Assembly: GCF_000737595.1 (NCBI RefSeq)
Contig: NZ_CP006271.1
Location: 2,294,001-2,358,000 of the forward strand
Direction of reading: 5' to 3'
From: Synechococcus sp. KORDI-52
GTDB lineage: Bacteria; Cyanobacteriota; Cyanobacteriia; PCC-6307; Cyanobiaceae
DNA length: 64,000 nucleotides
Shown here: in pieces, positions 34,272-43,798 of the stretch
Numbering within the stretch: position 1 is the first letter of the stretch
How the letters are laid out: each line of letters starts with the position of its first letter
The notes under the pieces: generated by a model
Told to the model about the DNA's origin: nothing
Database searches by the model: none
Seen by the model: only the letters and a program-made list of their open reading frames with translations
Position numbers and translations under genes: made by a program

Positions 34272-35438
34272 ATGCGCGACCTCTGCCCTGCCCTGCAGAA
34301 CAAGACGTACTTCAACTACGGCGGCCAGGGGCCTCTGCCAAGCCCGTCCCTGGAGGCCATCACGGCGAGCTGGAAGCACATTCAGGACTTGGGGCCGTTC
34401 ACAGCGGATGTTTGGCCCTACATCGCCACCGAGGTCAACAGCACCCGACGCCTTCTGGCCCAGTGCTGCGGTGTTCCGCCCCATCGTCTTGCCCTCACGG
34501 AAAACGTCACCAGCGGCTGCGTCTTACCCCTTTGGGGACTGCCCTTTGCCGAAGGCGACCGGCTGCTGATCGGCGACTGCGAACACCCCGGAGTCGTGAG
34601 CGCCTGCGTTGAACTGGCACGCCGCCGGAACCTCGCCATCGATGTGCTGCCGGTGAAGCATCTGCGTGGTGATCAAGCCCATTGCGATGCCGCCGTGATC
34701 GAGACGATCGAAGAAACCCTCAGCCCACGGACCCGCCTGGTGGTGCTGAGCCATCTGCTCTGGAATACAGGTCAGGTGATGCCCATTGCCGCCGTCGCCC
34801 ATCAGCTCAAGCAGCACCCCCACCATCCCTTCCTGTTGGTGGATGCCGCCCAAAGCTTCGGACAGATCCTCGTCGACAAAGCGGCCGCAGCAGCGGACAT
34901 CTACGCCTTCACCGGGCACAAGTGGGCCTGCGGGCCCGAAGGACTGGGGGGCGTGGCCCTGTCCGAACGTGTGGTATCCGAAGCCGCTCCGACCGTGATC
35001 GGCTGGCGCAGCCTGCGCGATGAAAGCAAGGCCGATCTGAACGGCAGCGATCTGTTTCACCACGACAGCCGCCGCTTTGAAGTGGCCACCAGCTGCGTGC
35101 CCCTGATGGCTGGCCTGCGCAGCTCCCTGCAACTGCTGGAACAAGAAGGATCACCCCAAGAACGCTGGGACCGGATTCGAAAGCTCAGCAGCAAGCTCTG
35201 GCAGGCACTTCACGGGCTGGAGCGCGTCACACCCCTGCTGGACGTTGCGCCCGCCAGCGGACTGGTGAGCTTTCAGATCAACGGCGATTTTCCCCCCGCA
35301 GAGCATGTGAAGCAGTTGGGTGCCAAGGGGCTGTGGATTCGCGATCTGGCGGATCCCAGCTGCCTGAGGGCCTGCACCCACATCAGCACCACGGCAGACG
35401 ACATCGACGCCCTGATGGCCGCGATCAGCACCCTTTGA
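34272..35438 (+). CDS. Class V PLP-dependent aminotransferase / cysteine lyase-like protein
   Basis: The protein is 388 aa from the ATG at 34272. A TTG at 34248 would add 8 residues. The fold-type I PLP motifs are visible: TENVTSGC (phosphate binding), VDAAQSFGQI with the ring-stacking Asp, and the Schiff-base Lys in FTGHKWACGPEGLGG. The family includes SufS-type cysteine desulphurases, isopenicillin N epimerase-like proteins and the cyanobacterial L-cysteine/cystine C-S lyase; the opening KTYFNYGGQGPLP fits the lyase group best. It may release sulphide or persulphide for Fe-S cluster building. The exact reaction cannot be settled from sequence. Confidence 0.85.
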   Translation: MRDLCPALQNKTYFNYGGQGPLPSPSLEAITASWKHIQDLGPFTADVWPYIATEVNSTRRLLAQCCGVPPHRLALTENVTSGCVLPLWGLPFAEGDRLLIGDCEHPGVVSACVELARRRNLAIDVLPVKHLRGDQAHCDAAVIETIEETLSPRTRLVVLSHLLWNTGQVMPIAAVAHQLKQHPHHPFLLVDAAQSFGQILVDKAAAAADIYAFTGHKWACGPEGLGGVALSERVVSEAAPTVIGWRSLRDESKADLNGSDLFHHDSRRFEVATSCVPLMAGLRSSLQLLEQEGSPQERWDRIRKLSSKLWQALHGLERVTPLLDVAPASGLVSFQINGDFPPAEHVKQLGAKGLWIRDLADPSCLRACTHISTTADDIDALMAAISTL

Positions 35439-35472
35439 TCGGCTCAGATCGTCCGCATCAGGGCAACTTGCC

Positions 35473-36978
35473 TCAAAACAACCTCTGCCGCAGGGCGCAT
35501 TCCGCTTGCTCGCGATCGTCGAAGTGCACCTTTTCGGTACCGAGGATCTGGTAATCCTCGTGCCCCTTGCCGGCCACCAGCACCAGATCATTCGCCTCAG
35601 CTCCTGCAATGGCTGAGGCAATCGCCTTGGCCCGATCACCCTCCACCAGAAAATCGCTGTCGGCCAGGATCCCAGCTACCACGTCATCGAGGATCTGCTG
35701 TGGGTCCTCGGTGCGGGGGTTGTCGGAGGTCACCACGACGCGGTCAGCCAGGCGAGACGCAATCGCCGCCATCTGCGGACGCTTGCCCCGATCCCGGTCA
35801 CCGCCGCACCCGAAAACACAGATCAACCGCCCCGTGCAGAACGGGCGCGCCGCTGAAAGAGCGTTGTCCAAGCCATCGGGAGTGTGAGCGTAATCCACCA
35901 GCACCGGCGGCAGATCCGCTTCATCCACCCCGTGCAGAATCACCCGCTCCATCCGGCCGGGCACGCCACCGAAATGGCTGATGGCCTCCAGCAACACCGG
36001 CAAGGGCAACTGCTGCTGAAGCAACACCCCCACCGCCTGCAGCACATTCATCAGGTTGAAGCGACCCAACAAGGGCGAACGGAAACGGCCCTCACCCAGG
36101 GGGCTGATCAAACGCCCCTCCACCCCTGCGGCCGTCATCTGCAGGTCGCTCATGTGCAGTTCGGCCGATGGATCCTCCAGCGAACTGCGCCAACAGGCGG
36201 CGCCCAGACGCTCAGCCAACCGCGCCCCCCAGGGGTCATCGCTGTTGATCACGGATCTCACGCCGTCGGCAAGCAGCAGAGGATCCGCAAACAGTGCTGC
36301 CTTGGCCTCGAAGTACTCCTCCATCGAGGCGTGGTAGTCGAGGTGGTCCTGGGTGAGGTTGGTGAACACAGCACCAGCGAAGCGGCAGCCCGCCACCCGC
36401 TGCTGCGCCAAAGCATGGGAGCTCACTTCCATGGCTGCCAGGCCACAGCCGGCAGAGGCAGCCTCGGCGAGTTGCCCCTGCAAAAGGTCGGCAAAGGCCG
36501 TGGTGTGGGTGGCCGTGATGCTGTGGCCTGGCCAGCGGTTGACCAAGGTGCCGAACAGGCCAACGGTCTGATCTGCTGAGGCGGCCAGATGCTCGATCAA
36601 ATGGGTGGTGGTGGTTTTGCCATTGGTGCCCGTCACACCGATCAGGGCCATGCGCCTGCATGGGTGATCCCAGAAGGCCGCTGAGATCTCACCAATCCGA
36701 CGCGCCACCGGCTCTTGGATCACCACAACGGGTTCATCCACACCGGGCGGGTGAACTGAAGCAGCTCCAGGCCCAATGACAGCAGCGGCGGCACCGGCCT
36801 CCAGGGCCTTTGCCCAGAAGGTTCCGCCATCCACCCGTTCCCCTGGAAGACCGAGGAAGAGGGTTCCGGGGCCGACGCGACGGGAATCGGTGGTGATTGC
36901 CTCCACCCCAGGGTTCGCCAACCCTTGCGGCACCGCGATGCCTGCATCGCTCAACAGGGCATGCAACGCCTGCGTCAT
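35473..36978 (-). CDS. murE: UDP-N-acetylmuramoyl-tripeptide synthetase MurE
   Basis: The 501-aa Mur ligase has the ATP-binding motif [20 protein letters not shown] near residue 115. The carbamylated-Lys region and YAEYC-like metal site lie in the middle, and the C-terminal domain has the MurE motif [20 protein letters not shown]. The DNPR sequence recognises meso-diaminopimelate, so it should add mDAP to UDP-MurNAc-L-Ala-D-Glu. [15 protein letters not shown] closes the protein. It is in the cytoplasm, and is convergent with the aminotransferase gene with a 34-base gap. Length is normal. Confidence 0.97.
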   Translation of the reverse strand: MTQALHALLSDAGIAVPQGLANPGVEAITTDSRRVGPGTLFLGLPGERVDGGTFWAKALEAGAAAAVIGPGAASVHPPGVDEPVVVIQEPVARRIGEISAAFWDHPCRRMALIGVTGTNGKTTTTHLIEHLAASADQTVGLFGTLVNRWPGHSITATHTTAFADLLQGQLAEAASAGCGLAAMEVSSHALAQQRVAGCRFAGAVFTNLTQDHLDYHASMEEYFEAKAALFADPLLLADGVRSVINSDDPWGARLAERLGAACWRSSLEDPSAELHMSDLQMTAAGVEGRLISPLGEGRFRSPLLGRFNLMNVLQAVGVLLQQQLPLPVLLEAISHFGGVPGRMERVILHGVDEADLPPVLVDYAHTPDGLDNALSAARPFCTGRLICVFGCGGDRDRGKRPQMAAIASRLADRVVVTSDNPRTEDPQQILDDVVAGILADSDFLVEGDRAKAIASAIAGAEANDLVLVAGKGHEDYQILGTEKVHFDDREQAECALRQRLF

Positions 36979-37014
36979 CCCAGCTCCCCGATCCTTGGTG
37001 GAGTTTTAAGCCGT

Positions 37015-37290
37015 TCAGAGGGCCGTGGACAGACAGCGTTGCAACCAATTCAACAGTCCCTCACCCGTGAGCCGCGGCGAAACGCGGGGCAGCTCAGAAC
37101 CATCGAGCGCGAGCACAGGCACCTCGAGGTCGTAGCGCGCCTTAAGCCCCTGGGGGATGCCGGTCGCATCGATATCAATCACCTTCAGCTTGATCGAGAG
37201 CCGGGCGAGATCGATAGCCCGCAAGCGGGATTCCATGCCCTCACAGAGGCAGCAGCCGGTGCGGCTGTACAGGGTGAGCTCCTTCATCAA
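37015..37290 (-). CDS. Glutaredoxin-like protein (thioredoxin fold, DUF836 type)
   Basis: The 91-aa protein starts [20 protein letters not shown], with a CxxC-type redox site (CCLC) after the first strand. [20 protein letters not shown] and the cis-Pro in VPVLALDG follow, as in small glutaredoxin/thioredoxin-like proteins. The substrate is unknown. Its ATG overlaps the stop of yidD by 4 bases, so the two are co-transcribed. A glutathione-binding glutaredoxin is less likely because the second motif (TVP) is replaced by EVPVL. Confidence 0.8.
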   Translation of the reverse strand: MMKELTLYSRTGCCLCEGMESRLRAIDLARLSIKLKVIDIDATGIPQGLKARYDLEVPVLALDGSELPRVSPRLTGEGLLNWLQRCLSTAL

Positions 37291-37541
37291 TCGGGCACCG
37301 GATCACAGCCGCAGGGGGTGAAGGGATGGCAGCGCAGCAGCCGCTTCATGGTGAGCCAGCCCCCCTTCCAAGGACCATGCTTCTCAATGGCCTCCAGGCC
37401 ATAGGCACTGCAGGTGGGAGTGAAGCGGCAGCGGGGCCCGATCATCGGGGAGATGAACCGCCGGTAAAAGCCGATCAGGGCGAGAAGCAGCGATTCAACA
37501 GTCTGCGAAACCAGAAGTCCTATCGCAGCCATGCTGGTCAA
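37287..37541 (-). CDS. yidD: Membrane protein insertion efficiency factor YidD
   Basis: The 84-aa protein has the full YidD signature: [40 protein letters not shown] and [17 protein letters not shown], with the conserved Cys residues. YidD assists the YidC insertase in placing proteins in the membrane and lies on its cytoplasmic face via an amphipathic N-terminus. It is normally next to rnpA/yidC, which are not here. It is divergent from the ion channel gene with only 26 bases between the two start codons. Confidence 0.96.
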   Translation of the reverse strand: MTSMAAIGLLVSQTVESLLLALIGFYRRFISPMIGPRCRFTPTCSAYGLEAIEKHGPWKGGWLTMKRLLRCHPFTPCGCDPVPD

Positions 37542-37567
37542 CCAGGAAACTCAACTCGAATAATTTA

Positions 37568-38746
37568 GTGACATCGCGGAACGCCATTTTGGCTCGGAAA
37601 CGTTGCATTCGGCTCCTGCTCGTTCTCCTGTCGATCGGGGTCGCCGTATGGCTCAATCTGCCCCTGGCTCAAGCCAATGAACGGCTGCCAGGCCAGGCCA
37701 ACCGCATTGGCGACTTATGGAAGCTCAACGCAGCACGCCATCCATGCGCCACTGCGGAAACCCTTCCCGCCAATGCTTACATCCCGCCGCAACAGAGGGA
37801 GGCGCCGACGCCAATCCCGGTAGGAATCAGTATTCACATCAATGAGATTCCTGAAATTTCAGACACCTACAATCGATTTCAGCTGGATGGATTGCTCACC
37901 TCGACGTGGTGCGACAGCCGATCCATCAGCGATATCCCGGTGGGCGAGGACGCACTGGTGTTGTTCAACAACGCCGCCGAAGATTGGTTGAGCGAACATT
38001 GGTCCCCCCAACTTGAGTTCACCAACCGAGTGAGCGAAGCTTTTTATCAGACACAGACAATCACCATAAGAAAGAATGGGTCCATTGAGCGAATGACACG
38101 CTTTGAAGAACAACTTGGATCCGAGTTCAAACTTGAGAAGTTCCCCTTCGACCAACAATTACTTAGAATATATGTTCAATCATTCACCTGGGACCAAAGC
38201 GTCGTTCGACTCGTGAATCTTGGAGACGTCGTGAGCCTGAGCCGAAATTCAAGGCTCCCTGAGTGGGAAATCAAAAATCTTCGATACGTCATACGAAATC
38301 ACGACGACCCTGAGAAAGGCAGCAAGGAATACTCAAGGCTATCCTCAAACATCACAATCAAACGACGCTCGGGATACTACATCTACAAAATCTTTATGCC
38401 ATTGGGCATCCTCACATTCACGAGCATCTTTTTCCTGGCGATACCAATCAACGCCTTCGCAGACAGAATGGCGTTCATATCCGGGCTTTTGTTCACAACC
38501 CTGGCTTATCAGATCATCATCGCAAGCGCTGTCCCCAGAGTTCCATACCTCACCCTTGGCGACACTTACACAATTTTCCTGTTCACATTCATGATCGCCG
38601 AGGTTTTTATCGCCTATCACATCTCACAAAATTTACAAAAGCAAGGCAACGAAGGCGTTCCGACCATCGAAAGAGCGATGGAAATTTTTCTACCGCTGAT
38701 CTTCATCTTATTTCAGACCCTGTTCATCTGGCTTGCAATCAACTGA
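37568..38746 (+). CDS. Pentameric ligand-gated ion channel homologue (GLIC/ELIC type)
   Basis: The 392-aa protein has a signal peptide (LLLVLLSIGVAVWLNLPLAQA) and an extracellular beta-sandwich to about residue 265. The prokaryotic Cys-loop equivalent has the conserved FPFDQQLLRIYVQSF (F192 to D195), and a strand reads LPEWEIKNLRYVI. Four helices follow: M1 about 270-292, M2 about 296-318 (FADRMAFISGLLFTTLAYQI), M3 about 325-350 and M4 about 369-391. This is the Cys-loop receptor fold known in bacteria from Gloeobacter GLIC. It would form a five-subunit ion channel, probably in the cytoplasmic membrane. Ligand and ion selectivity are not predictable. GTG start. Confidence 0.9.
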   Translation: MTSRNAILARKRCIRLLLVLLSIGVAVWLNLPLAQANERLPGQANRIGDLWKLNAARHPCATAETLPANAYIPPQQREAPTPIPVGISIHINEIPEISDTYNRFQLDGLLTSTWCDSRSISDIPVGEDALVLFNNAAEDWLSEHWSPQLEFTNRVSEAFYQTQTITIRKNGSIERMTRFEEQLGSEFKLEKFPFDQQLLRIYVQSFTWDQSVVRLVNLGDVVSLSRNSRLPEWEIKNLRYVIRNHDDPEKGSKEYSRLSSNITIKRRSGYYIYKIFMPLGILTFTSIFFLAIPINAFADRMAFISGLLFTTLAYQIIIASAVPRVPYLTLGDTYTIFLFTFMIAEVFIAYHISQNLQKQGNEGVPTIERAMEIFLPLIFILFQTLFIWLAIN

Positions 38747-38786
38747 CTGGAACATGAATCAAATCCCTGCGAAATACCACCAAGAA

Positions 38787-39647
38787 CTAATGGCGCAAAT
38801 CCTTGAAACGCCGCGCCAACAAACCAAATTCATCGGGACGCTTCTCGAGATTCTCATCCTCATAGCCTTTATCAACGGACTGTAAAAGCTTGAACAACGG
38901 TCTAAAAACCACGCTGGAAAAAATACGATTCACAGCCAGAACCACTGCCGCCGAGAGGCCTCCAACCGCTGCAACCAAAAGCAGCGCAAACCGGCCAGGA
39001 GCGGGGAGACCAGCATCTTCAGGCAAAGTGACAATCTGAGCGCCAACCACATCGCCCACCTGCCAACCAAAACCGCCAGTTTCTCCATAGACCCGGATCT
39101 GGCTGCGCGGAGCACGGTCGGGAGTGGAGTGGCAGGTAAGACAACTCTCCTTGGTCAAGCGAATCGGTTTCGCAACGAAATACTGGTGATGATCACTCTT
39201 GGAGTCCAAAGAACCACTTAATTCTTTGAGGGACGGATTGGCCATGAAACGACGAATCAACTGAGCCTCCTGTTCATCCGCCAAATCAGCGGGGCTTGTG
39301 GGGTTCAGAGAGGCCTCGCGGTATTGAAAATCCTCGTAAGCATGATTAAGCCTCAAATATTCAAAAACTTTCGTCGCTGAGTAGCTTGGTACTGCTGATG
39401 GCAGGAACGCCTCATCCGAGACTGCATTAATCGGGGCGATGATCGGATTGATCTTGCGTGACGTGTACTCGCGTACAGACAGCATTACGTCCATGAATTG
39501 GATGGCTTGCGACCTGACGTATTGACGGGCGACGACTGAATAGCCTGAGAGCACCAAAATCACGGCCAAGATCAACGCAACGAGCTGGACGCCGACAAAC
39601 CGCAAGAGAAAGTCTGTCGCGACGGATCGGGCGGGCGAGCTGGCCAA
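38787..39647 (-). CDS. DUF3365 (Tll0287-like) haem c-binding sensor protein
   Basis: The 286-aa protein has an N-terminal anchor helix (LVALILAVILVLSGYSVVA) and a periplasmic PAS-like domain of about 150 residues with a c-type haem site CxxCH (ESCLTCHSTPDRAP). A second helix (FALLLVAAVGGLSAAVVLAV) and a HAMP-like segment ending LARRFKDLRH follow. In longer relatives this module is followed by kinase, phosphatase or cyclase domains; here the protein stops after HAMP, so it is either a stand-alone redox or gas sensor or a truncated receptor. It is convergent with the ion channel gene, 40 bases apart. Confidence 0.82.
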   Translation of the reverse strand: MASSPARSVATDFLLRFVGVQLVALILAVILVLSGYSVVARQYVRSQAIQFMDVMLSVREYTSRKINPIIAPINAVSDEAFLPSAVPSYSATKVFEYLRLNHAYEDFQYREASLNPTSPADLADEQEAQLIRRFMANPSLKELSGSLDSKSDHHQYFVAKPIRLTKESCLTCHSTPDRAPRSQIRVYGETGGFGWQVGDVVGAQIVTLPEDAGLPAPGRFALLLVAAVGGLSAAVVLAVNRIFSSVVFRPLFKLLQSVDKGYEDENLEKRPDEFGLLARRFKDLRH

Positions 39648-39743
39648 AACGGGACCAGGTGCAGTTCTGGTGAGGATAACGAGGCTTTAGGGTGGTCAGT
39701 TCGTGCATTCGCGCGAAACACCTAACGACAATCCTTCCCACCT

Positions 39744-40352
39744 ATGTCCCGTTACCGCGGCCCTCGCCTGAGGATCACGCGGCGCTTGGGAGACCTCCCC
39801 GGTCTCACCCGGAAGGCCGCCAAACGGTCCTATCCCCCCGGTCAGCACGGCCAAGCCCGTCGCAAGCGCTCTGAATACGCGATCCGTCTCGAAGAGAAGC
39901 AGAAGCTTCGCTTCAACTACGGCGTTTCCGAGCGTCAGCTCGTGCGCTACGTGAAGAAAGCGCGCGCCCAGGAAGGTTCCACCGGAACCAACCTGCTCAA
40001 GCTGCTCGAGAACCGTCTCGACAATGTGTGTTTCCGCCTCGGCTTCGGACCCACCGTGCCCGGCGCCCGTCAGCTGGTGAACCACGGTCACGTCACCGTG
40101 AACGGTCGTGTCACCGACATCGCTAGCTACCAGTGCAAGCCTGGCGACGTCATCGCCATCCGCGAGCGCAAGTGCAGCAAGAAGCTGGCTGAAGCCAACC
40201 TCGAGTTCCCCGGTCTGGCCAACGTGCCGACCCACCTCGAGCTGGACAAGTCCAAGCTGAGCGCCAAGGTCACCGGCCGCTGCGAACGCGAGTGGGTTGC
40301 CCTGGAAATCAACGAACTGCTGGTGGTGGAGTACTACTCCAGAAAGGTCTGA
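39744..40352 (+). CDS. rpsD: 30S ribosomal protein S4
   Basis: The 202-aa protein starts [20 protein letters not shown] and has the Lys/Arg-rich [20 protein letters not shown] region. The S4 RNA-binding domain follows at about residues 90-155 ([34 protein letters not shown]). S4 is a primary 16S rRNA binder that nucleates assembly of the small subunit. It stands apart from the main ribosomal operon, as in other cyanobacteria, and ends at a strong terminator. Divergent from the haem sensor gene with a 96-base gap. Confidence 0.98.
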   Translation: MSRYRGPRLRITRRLGDLPGLTRKAAKRSYPPGQHGQARRKRSEYAIRLEEKQKLRFNYGVSERQLVRYVKKARAQEGSTGTNLLKLLENRLDNVCFRLGFGPTVPGARQLVNHGHVTVNGRVTDIASYQCKPGDVIAIRERKCSKKLAEANLEFPGLANVPTHLELDKSKLSAKVTGRCEREWVALEINELLVVEYYSRKV

Positions 40353-40383
40353 TCCCGATCCGCAGCTCACAAACCCACAATGC

Positions 40384-40415
40384 GCAACCCTGGGTCCAGG
40401 GTTGCGTTTTTTTTT
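40384..40415 (+). terminator. Rho-independent terminator of rpsD
   Basis: GCAACCCTG pairs with CAGGGTTGC around a GGTC centre (40384-40405), followed by nine T residues at 40407-40415. This is a textbook intrinsic terminator 31 bases after the rpsD stop. Its T-run merges with the first possible start (TTG) of the next gene. Confidence 0.93.
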
Positions 40416-41034
40416 GGCTGATCCCCAGGCACTGCAGGCGCTCACCCGCCACGACTGGCTCGGACTGATCCACCCCGTGCTGATGATCCTGTTCGTCTAC
40501 CCGGTGGTGGGCGCCACGATCCGCCTGGGAATCCTGGCGCGGGAAAAGCGATTGGAGATCAACCCGATCGCCGATACCGTGCCGGTGGAGCACGCGCAGC
40601 ATGGAGCCTGGGTGACGGCCGGAGTGCTGCTGGCGGTGCTGATCAGCCTCAGCCACAGCCTCTGGAGCGTCCATCCCCTGAGTCTGCTGCTCAGCGGAAG
40701 CGCCGTGCTGTTCAGCTTTGGACGCCTGCTCACCAGCCGGATGGTCTGGCGACGCCTGCTCTGGGCTGTCGCCAGTGCGAGCGGCCTGCTTCTGCTTGGC
40801 CTGCAGCCCGCTGTGGAGCGGTTCAGCGATGTTCCGTGGAACCCCCTGTTCTGGCAGTCCCATTTCTGGATGGGCCTGTTGCTCACCTCCCTGTTGCTGA
40901 GCTCCACAGCGCTGCAGCCCATGATTGGTCATTCCCTGAGGGCACGACGCCTTCACATCAGCAGCAATCTGCTGGTGGCCTTGCTGCTGGCCATGCAGGC
41001 GATTTCTGGAACAAGAAATCTGCTGCTGAATTAA
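40414..41034 (+). CDS. DUF4079 membrane protein, paralogue of the gene at 31763
   Basis: The product is about 206 aa from the TTG at 40414, the first start after the rpsD terminator. The ATG at 40483 is an alternative. The DUF4079 signatures are [40 protein letters not shown] and [20 protein letters not shown], followed by [11 protein letters not shown], closely matching the other copy in the window. About six helices and conserved His residues at the membrane border are seen. Function unknown. Because the terminator's T-run is immediately upstream, it needs its own promoter within or before that hairpin, or relies on read-through. It overlaps the convergent maf gene by 4 bases. Confidence 0.8.
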   Translation: MADPQALQALTRHDWLGLIHPVLMILFVYPVVGATIRLGILAREKRLEINPIADTVPVEHAQHGAWVTAGVLLAVLISLSHSLWSVHPLSLLLSGSAVLFSFGRLLTSRMVWRRLLWAVASASGLLLLGLQPAVERFSDVPWNPLFWQSHFWMGLLLTSLLLSSTALQPMIGHSLRARRLHISSNLLVALLLAMQAISGTRNLLLN

Positions 41035-41690
41035 GTCAAACCGGCCTCGTCTCCTTCAGAAAGCTCCGCAGCGGTAAGCGCTTGACGCAACCAGGGAAGA
41101 CTGAGGCCGATCACGTTGGAATAACAACCATCCAATCCATCGATGCAGAGACCGCCGCGCCCCTCCAGGGCAAACCCACCGGCACATTGCAGCGGTTCTC
41201 CACTGGCCACATAGGCCTCGATCTCGGCCTGATGGAGCGGCGCAAAGCGCACAACCGTCTCCACACAAGCCAACAGATCACTCTGGCCTCGCCGAATCAG
41301 GCAATGACCCGTCAGCAGAGATCCACGGCCACCAGCCATCCGCTGCCAACGCTGAATCGCTTCTTCAGGGCCCGAAGGCTTGCCGAACACCTGCCCCTCA
41401 AAACTGAGCACGGAATCACACCCCAGCACGGCCGTGATCTCGGCATCGCGTGCAGGGTCAAGCTCCAGGGCAACAGCCGTGGCCTTGGCCTGAGCGAGCA
41501 AAGTCACCAGCTCTGCTGGATCGGGGTGGTGGATCTGTGCCTCATCCACACCACTGACGCGCACCCGATGAGGTACTCCCGCCTGCTCCAGCAAGCGGCG
41601 ACGCGCCGGCGAGGCAGAGGCAAGCAACAGCACGGGAACACAGCACAGAACAACACTCCGTAGGCTGCCAGGGACGGGAGGCTTCGCCAT
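41031..41690 (-). CDS. maf: Maf-family nucleotide pyrophosphatase
   Basis: The protein is 219 aa. It shows [20 protein letters not shown] (SxSPRR-type motif), [17 protein letters not shown], the Asp of [19 protein letters not shown], and [20 protein letters not shown] near the C-terminus, all standard for Maf/YhdE enzymes. These hydrolyse non-canonical or modified nucleoside triphosphates such as dTTP, UTP or m7GTP. The true start may be the in-frame Val/Leu region shortly after 41690, because typical members begin near VLLLASAS. Convergent with the DUF4079 gene. Confidence 0.93.
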   Translation of the reverse strand: MAKPPVPGSLRSVVLCCVPVLLLASASPARRRLLEQAGVPHRVRVSGVDEAQIHHPDPAELVTLLAQAKATAVALELDPARDAEITAVLGCDSVLSFEGQVFGKPSGPEEAIQRWQRMAGGRGSLLTGHCLIRRGQSDLLACVETVVRFAPLHQAEIEAYVASGEPLQCAGGFALEGRGGLCIDGLDGCYSNVIGLSLPWLRQALTAAELSEGDEAGLT

Positions 41691-41745
41691 CGCTCACCCC
41701 ACCGACCTGCTGGATCGACGCAGCCGAGACCGGGCTTGCCGAGCC

Positions 41746-42069
41746 ATGGGATGCCTACCCTTCTCAGAGGCGCTCTACCGGGATCTGCAGCAGCACGGAC
41801 TGGATGCCGAAGACCTCTGGAGCGAGCCCGACCGCTACGCACGCAGAACACGCTGGTTCCGCAACAGCGAAGCTCTCGAGGACGATCTCCGTTGGTTGAT
41901 CAACGTGGGCGTGCTGCGCCGTGAGGTGGACGGGCAGGGACTGACCAGCCGGTTCAGGCTCACGCCCCTGGGTCGTCAGCTTCTCGATGACGATCCTGCA
42001 CTGCTGCAGCGTTCGATCCCGCTGCTGAGTCGGCTGCGCCACAGCCTTCGTCGGCACTGGCCGTTGTGA
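41746..42069 (+). CDS. Conserved hypothetical protein, winged-helix-like
   Basis: The 107-aa protein begins [20 protein letters not shown] and is rich in Arg and Leu. The segment [20 protein letters not shown] followed by [20 protein letters not shown] looks like a winged-helix fold with a C-terminal helix, as found in a cyanobacterial hypothetical family. No DNA target or partner is known. It overlaps cobQ by 4 bases (GTGA), so it is the first gene of a tight operon with cobQ, the ferredoxin and the ClC channel. Confidence 0.65.
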   Translation: MGCLPFSEALYRDLQQHGLDAEDLWSEPDRYARRTRWFRNSEALEDDLRWLINVGVLRREVDGQGLTSRFRLTPLGRQLLDDDPALLQRSIPLLSRLRHSLRRHWPL

Positions 42070-43562
42070 GCCAGACCACGCCGCGCCCCCTGATGGTGCT
42101 GGGCACCTCCAGCGGTGCCGGCAAATCGCTGATGACGGCGGCACTGTGCCGGGTGCTCCAACGCCGGGGAGAACAGGCTCTGCCCTTCAAGGGCCAGAAC
42201 ATGAGCAACAACGCCTGGGTGGATGCCGATGGCGGTGAAATGGCCTACTCCCAGGCCATGCAGGCCTGGGCAGCGGGTCTTGAGCCCTGCTGCGCGATGA
42301 ATCCCGTGCTACTGAAACCCCGGGGAGACAGCACAAGTGAGGTGATTCATGGGGGCCAGAGCGTGGGAATCGCCCGCGCCGAGCACTACTACCGCGACTG
42401 GTTCCGCCCGGGATGGCAGGCGATCCGAACCGGACTGATGGAGCTTCAGCAGCAATGGCCTCAAGGCCGGCTGGTGCTGGAGGGAGCGGGCAGCCCTGTG
42501 GAAGTGAATCTGCAACACCGCGACCTCACCAACCTGCGCCTGGCCCAGTACCTGCGGGCCAACTGCCTGCTGGTGGCCGACATTGAGCGCGGCGGCGTCT
42601 TCGCCCAGATCGTTGGCACGCTCTCTCTCCTGCGACCAGTGGAACGCCCGCTGATCAAAGGCATCCTGATCAACCGCTTCCGCGGCCGCCGGGAGCTGTT
42701 CGATGCGGGGCGAGGCTGGTTGGAGGCCAACACCGGGGTACCGGTGCTGGGGGTGATGCCCTGGCTGAACGAGCTGTTTCCTCCTGAAGATTCCCTCGAC
42801 CTGCTGGAGCGCAAACCCACCCGGGGAGCCGCCGATCTGGAGATCGGGGTGCTGCGGTTGCCGTCCCTGAGCAACTTTTCCGATCTCGATCCGCTCGAGG
42901 CCGAATCCAGCCTGAGGTTGCGCTGGATTCACCCGGGGGAACCCCTCGGGGAGCCGAACGCCGTGATCCTCCCAGGGAGCAAGCAGACGCTGCGCGATCT
43001 GGAAGCGTTGAACGCCAGTGGACTGGCCGAGCAACTCAGGACCTACGCCCAAGCTGGCGGATCCGTCCTGGGCATCTGCGGCGGGATGCAGATGCTGGGT
43101 CAAACCTTGAGCGATCCGGAGGGACTGGAGGGCACGGATCAGAGGGGGCCCCAGAACGGCTTGGGACTTCTGCCCCTGAAGACCACCTTCAGCGGCACAA
43201 AACGGCTGAGCCAGCGCAGCATCCATGGCCTTTGGCCCGTGGAAACGCCGCTGAGCGGATTTGAACTGCACTACGGAACCACCACGCCGGATCCCGGTCT
43301 TCAACCGCTGAGCAGCGACCCTGGTTTGGGGTGGTGGTCTCCGGGCCCGAAGGGTTCAAGCGTGGTGGGCACCTACCTGCACGGGCTGCTCGACAACGGC
43401 CCTTGGAGACGGGCTTGGCTCAACAGACTTCGCAGCCAGCGCGGACTGCAGCCGTTGGTCAACGATCCCAACAACCACAGCGCCCATCGAGATCTGCTGC
43501 TCGATCGCCTGGCCGATGCCTTCGAGCAACATGTGAACCTTGACCCATTGCTCCAGCCATGA
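42066..43562 (+). CDS. cobQ: Cobyric acid synthase CobQ
   Basis: The 498-aa amidotransferase amidates adenosylcobyrinic a,c-diamide at four positions in cobalamin (here probably pseudocobalamin) synthesis. The P-loop-like [20 protein letters not shown] is at the N-terminus, the CobQ motif [12 protein letters not shown] follows, and the triad glutaminase domain has the nucleophile Cys in [12 protein letters not shown] near residue 340 and His in [14 protein letters not shown] start overlapping the previous stop. Its own stop overlaps the ferredoxin ATG by 4 bases. Confidence 0.97.
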   Translation: MSQTTPRPLMVLGTSSGAGKSLMTAALCRVLQRRGEQALPFKGQNMSNNAWVDADGGEMAYSQAMQAWAAGLEPCCAMNPVLLKPRGDSTSEVIHGGQSVGIARAEHYYRDWFRPGWQAIRTGLMELQQQWPQGRLVLEGAGSPVEVNLQHRDLTNLRLAQYLRANCLLVADIERGGVFAQIVGTLSLLRPVERPLIKGILINRFRGRRELFDAGRGWLEANTGVPVLGVMPWLNELFPPEDSLDLLERKPTRGAADLEIGVLRLPSLSNFSDLDPLEAESSLRLRWIHPGEPLGEPNAVILPGSKQTLRDLEALNASGLAEQLRTYAQAGGSVLGICGGMQMLGQTLSDPEGLEGTDQRGPQNGLGLLPLKTTFSGTKRLSQRSIHGLWPVETPLSGFELHYGTTTPDPGLQPLSSDPGLGWWSPGPKGSSVVGTYLHGLLDNGPWRRAWLNRLRSQRGLQPLVNDPNNHSAHRDLLLDRLADAFEQHVNLDPLLQP

Positions 43563-43798
43563 CGTCGATTCCCGTGCACTGGCCCGATGGCCGCACTACC
43601 CATGAACCGATCGGTCAGGACTGGTTGGTGGCCGCCCGTGGAGCGGGCGTCAGCATTCCCACCGGTTGCCTGGGGGGCAGCTGCGGGGCCTGCGAGATCG
43701 ACGTGAACGGCACGGTGGTGCGTGCCTGCATCAGCACCATTCCCGCTTCAAAATCAGCGAAACTCTCCGTTGACTTCGCCACCGACCCGCATTGGTGA
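43559..43798 (+). CDS. 2Fe-2S ferredoxin-like protein
   Basis: The 79-aa protein has the beta-grasp ferredoxin pattern with Cys ligands in [18 protein letters not shown] (CX4CX2C) and a fourth Cys in VVRACIST. The spacing to the fourth Cys is shorter than in photosynthetic PetF, so it is a specialised small ferredoxin and not the main photosystem I acceptor. Overlaps with cobQ upstream and the ClC gene downstream (GTGA) place it in the same operon. It could provide electrons for a cobalamin step, but that is inference. Confidence 0.88.
   Translation: MTSIPVHWPDGRTTHEPIGQDWLVAARGAGVSIPTGCLGGSCGACEIDVNGTVVRACISTIPASKSAKLSVDFATDPHW

Noticed and set aside
43559-43798. Photosynthetic ferredoxin PetF
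   Set aside because: Too short and the fourth Cys is too close. A specialised 2Fe-2S ferredoxin-like protein fits better.
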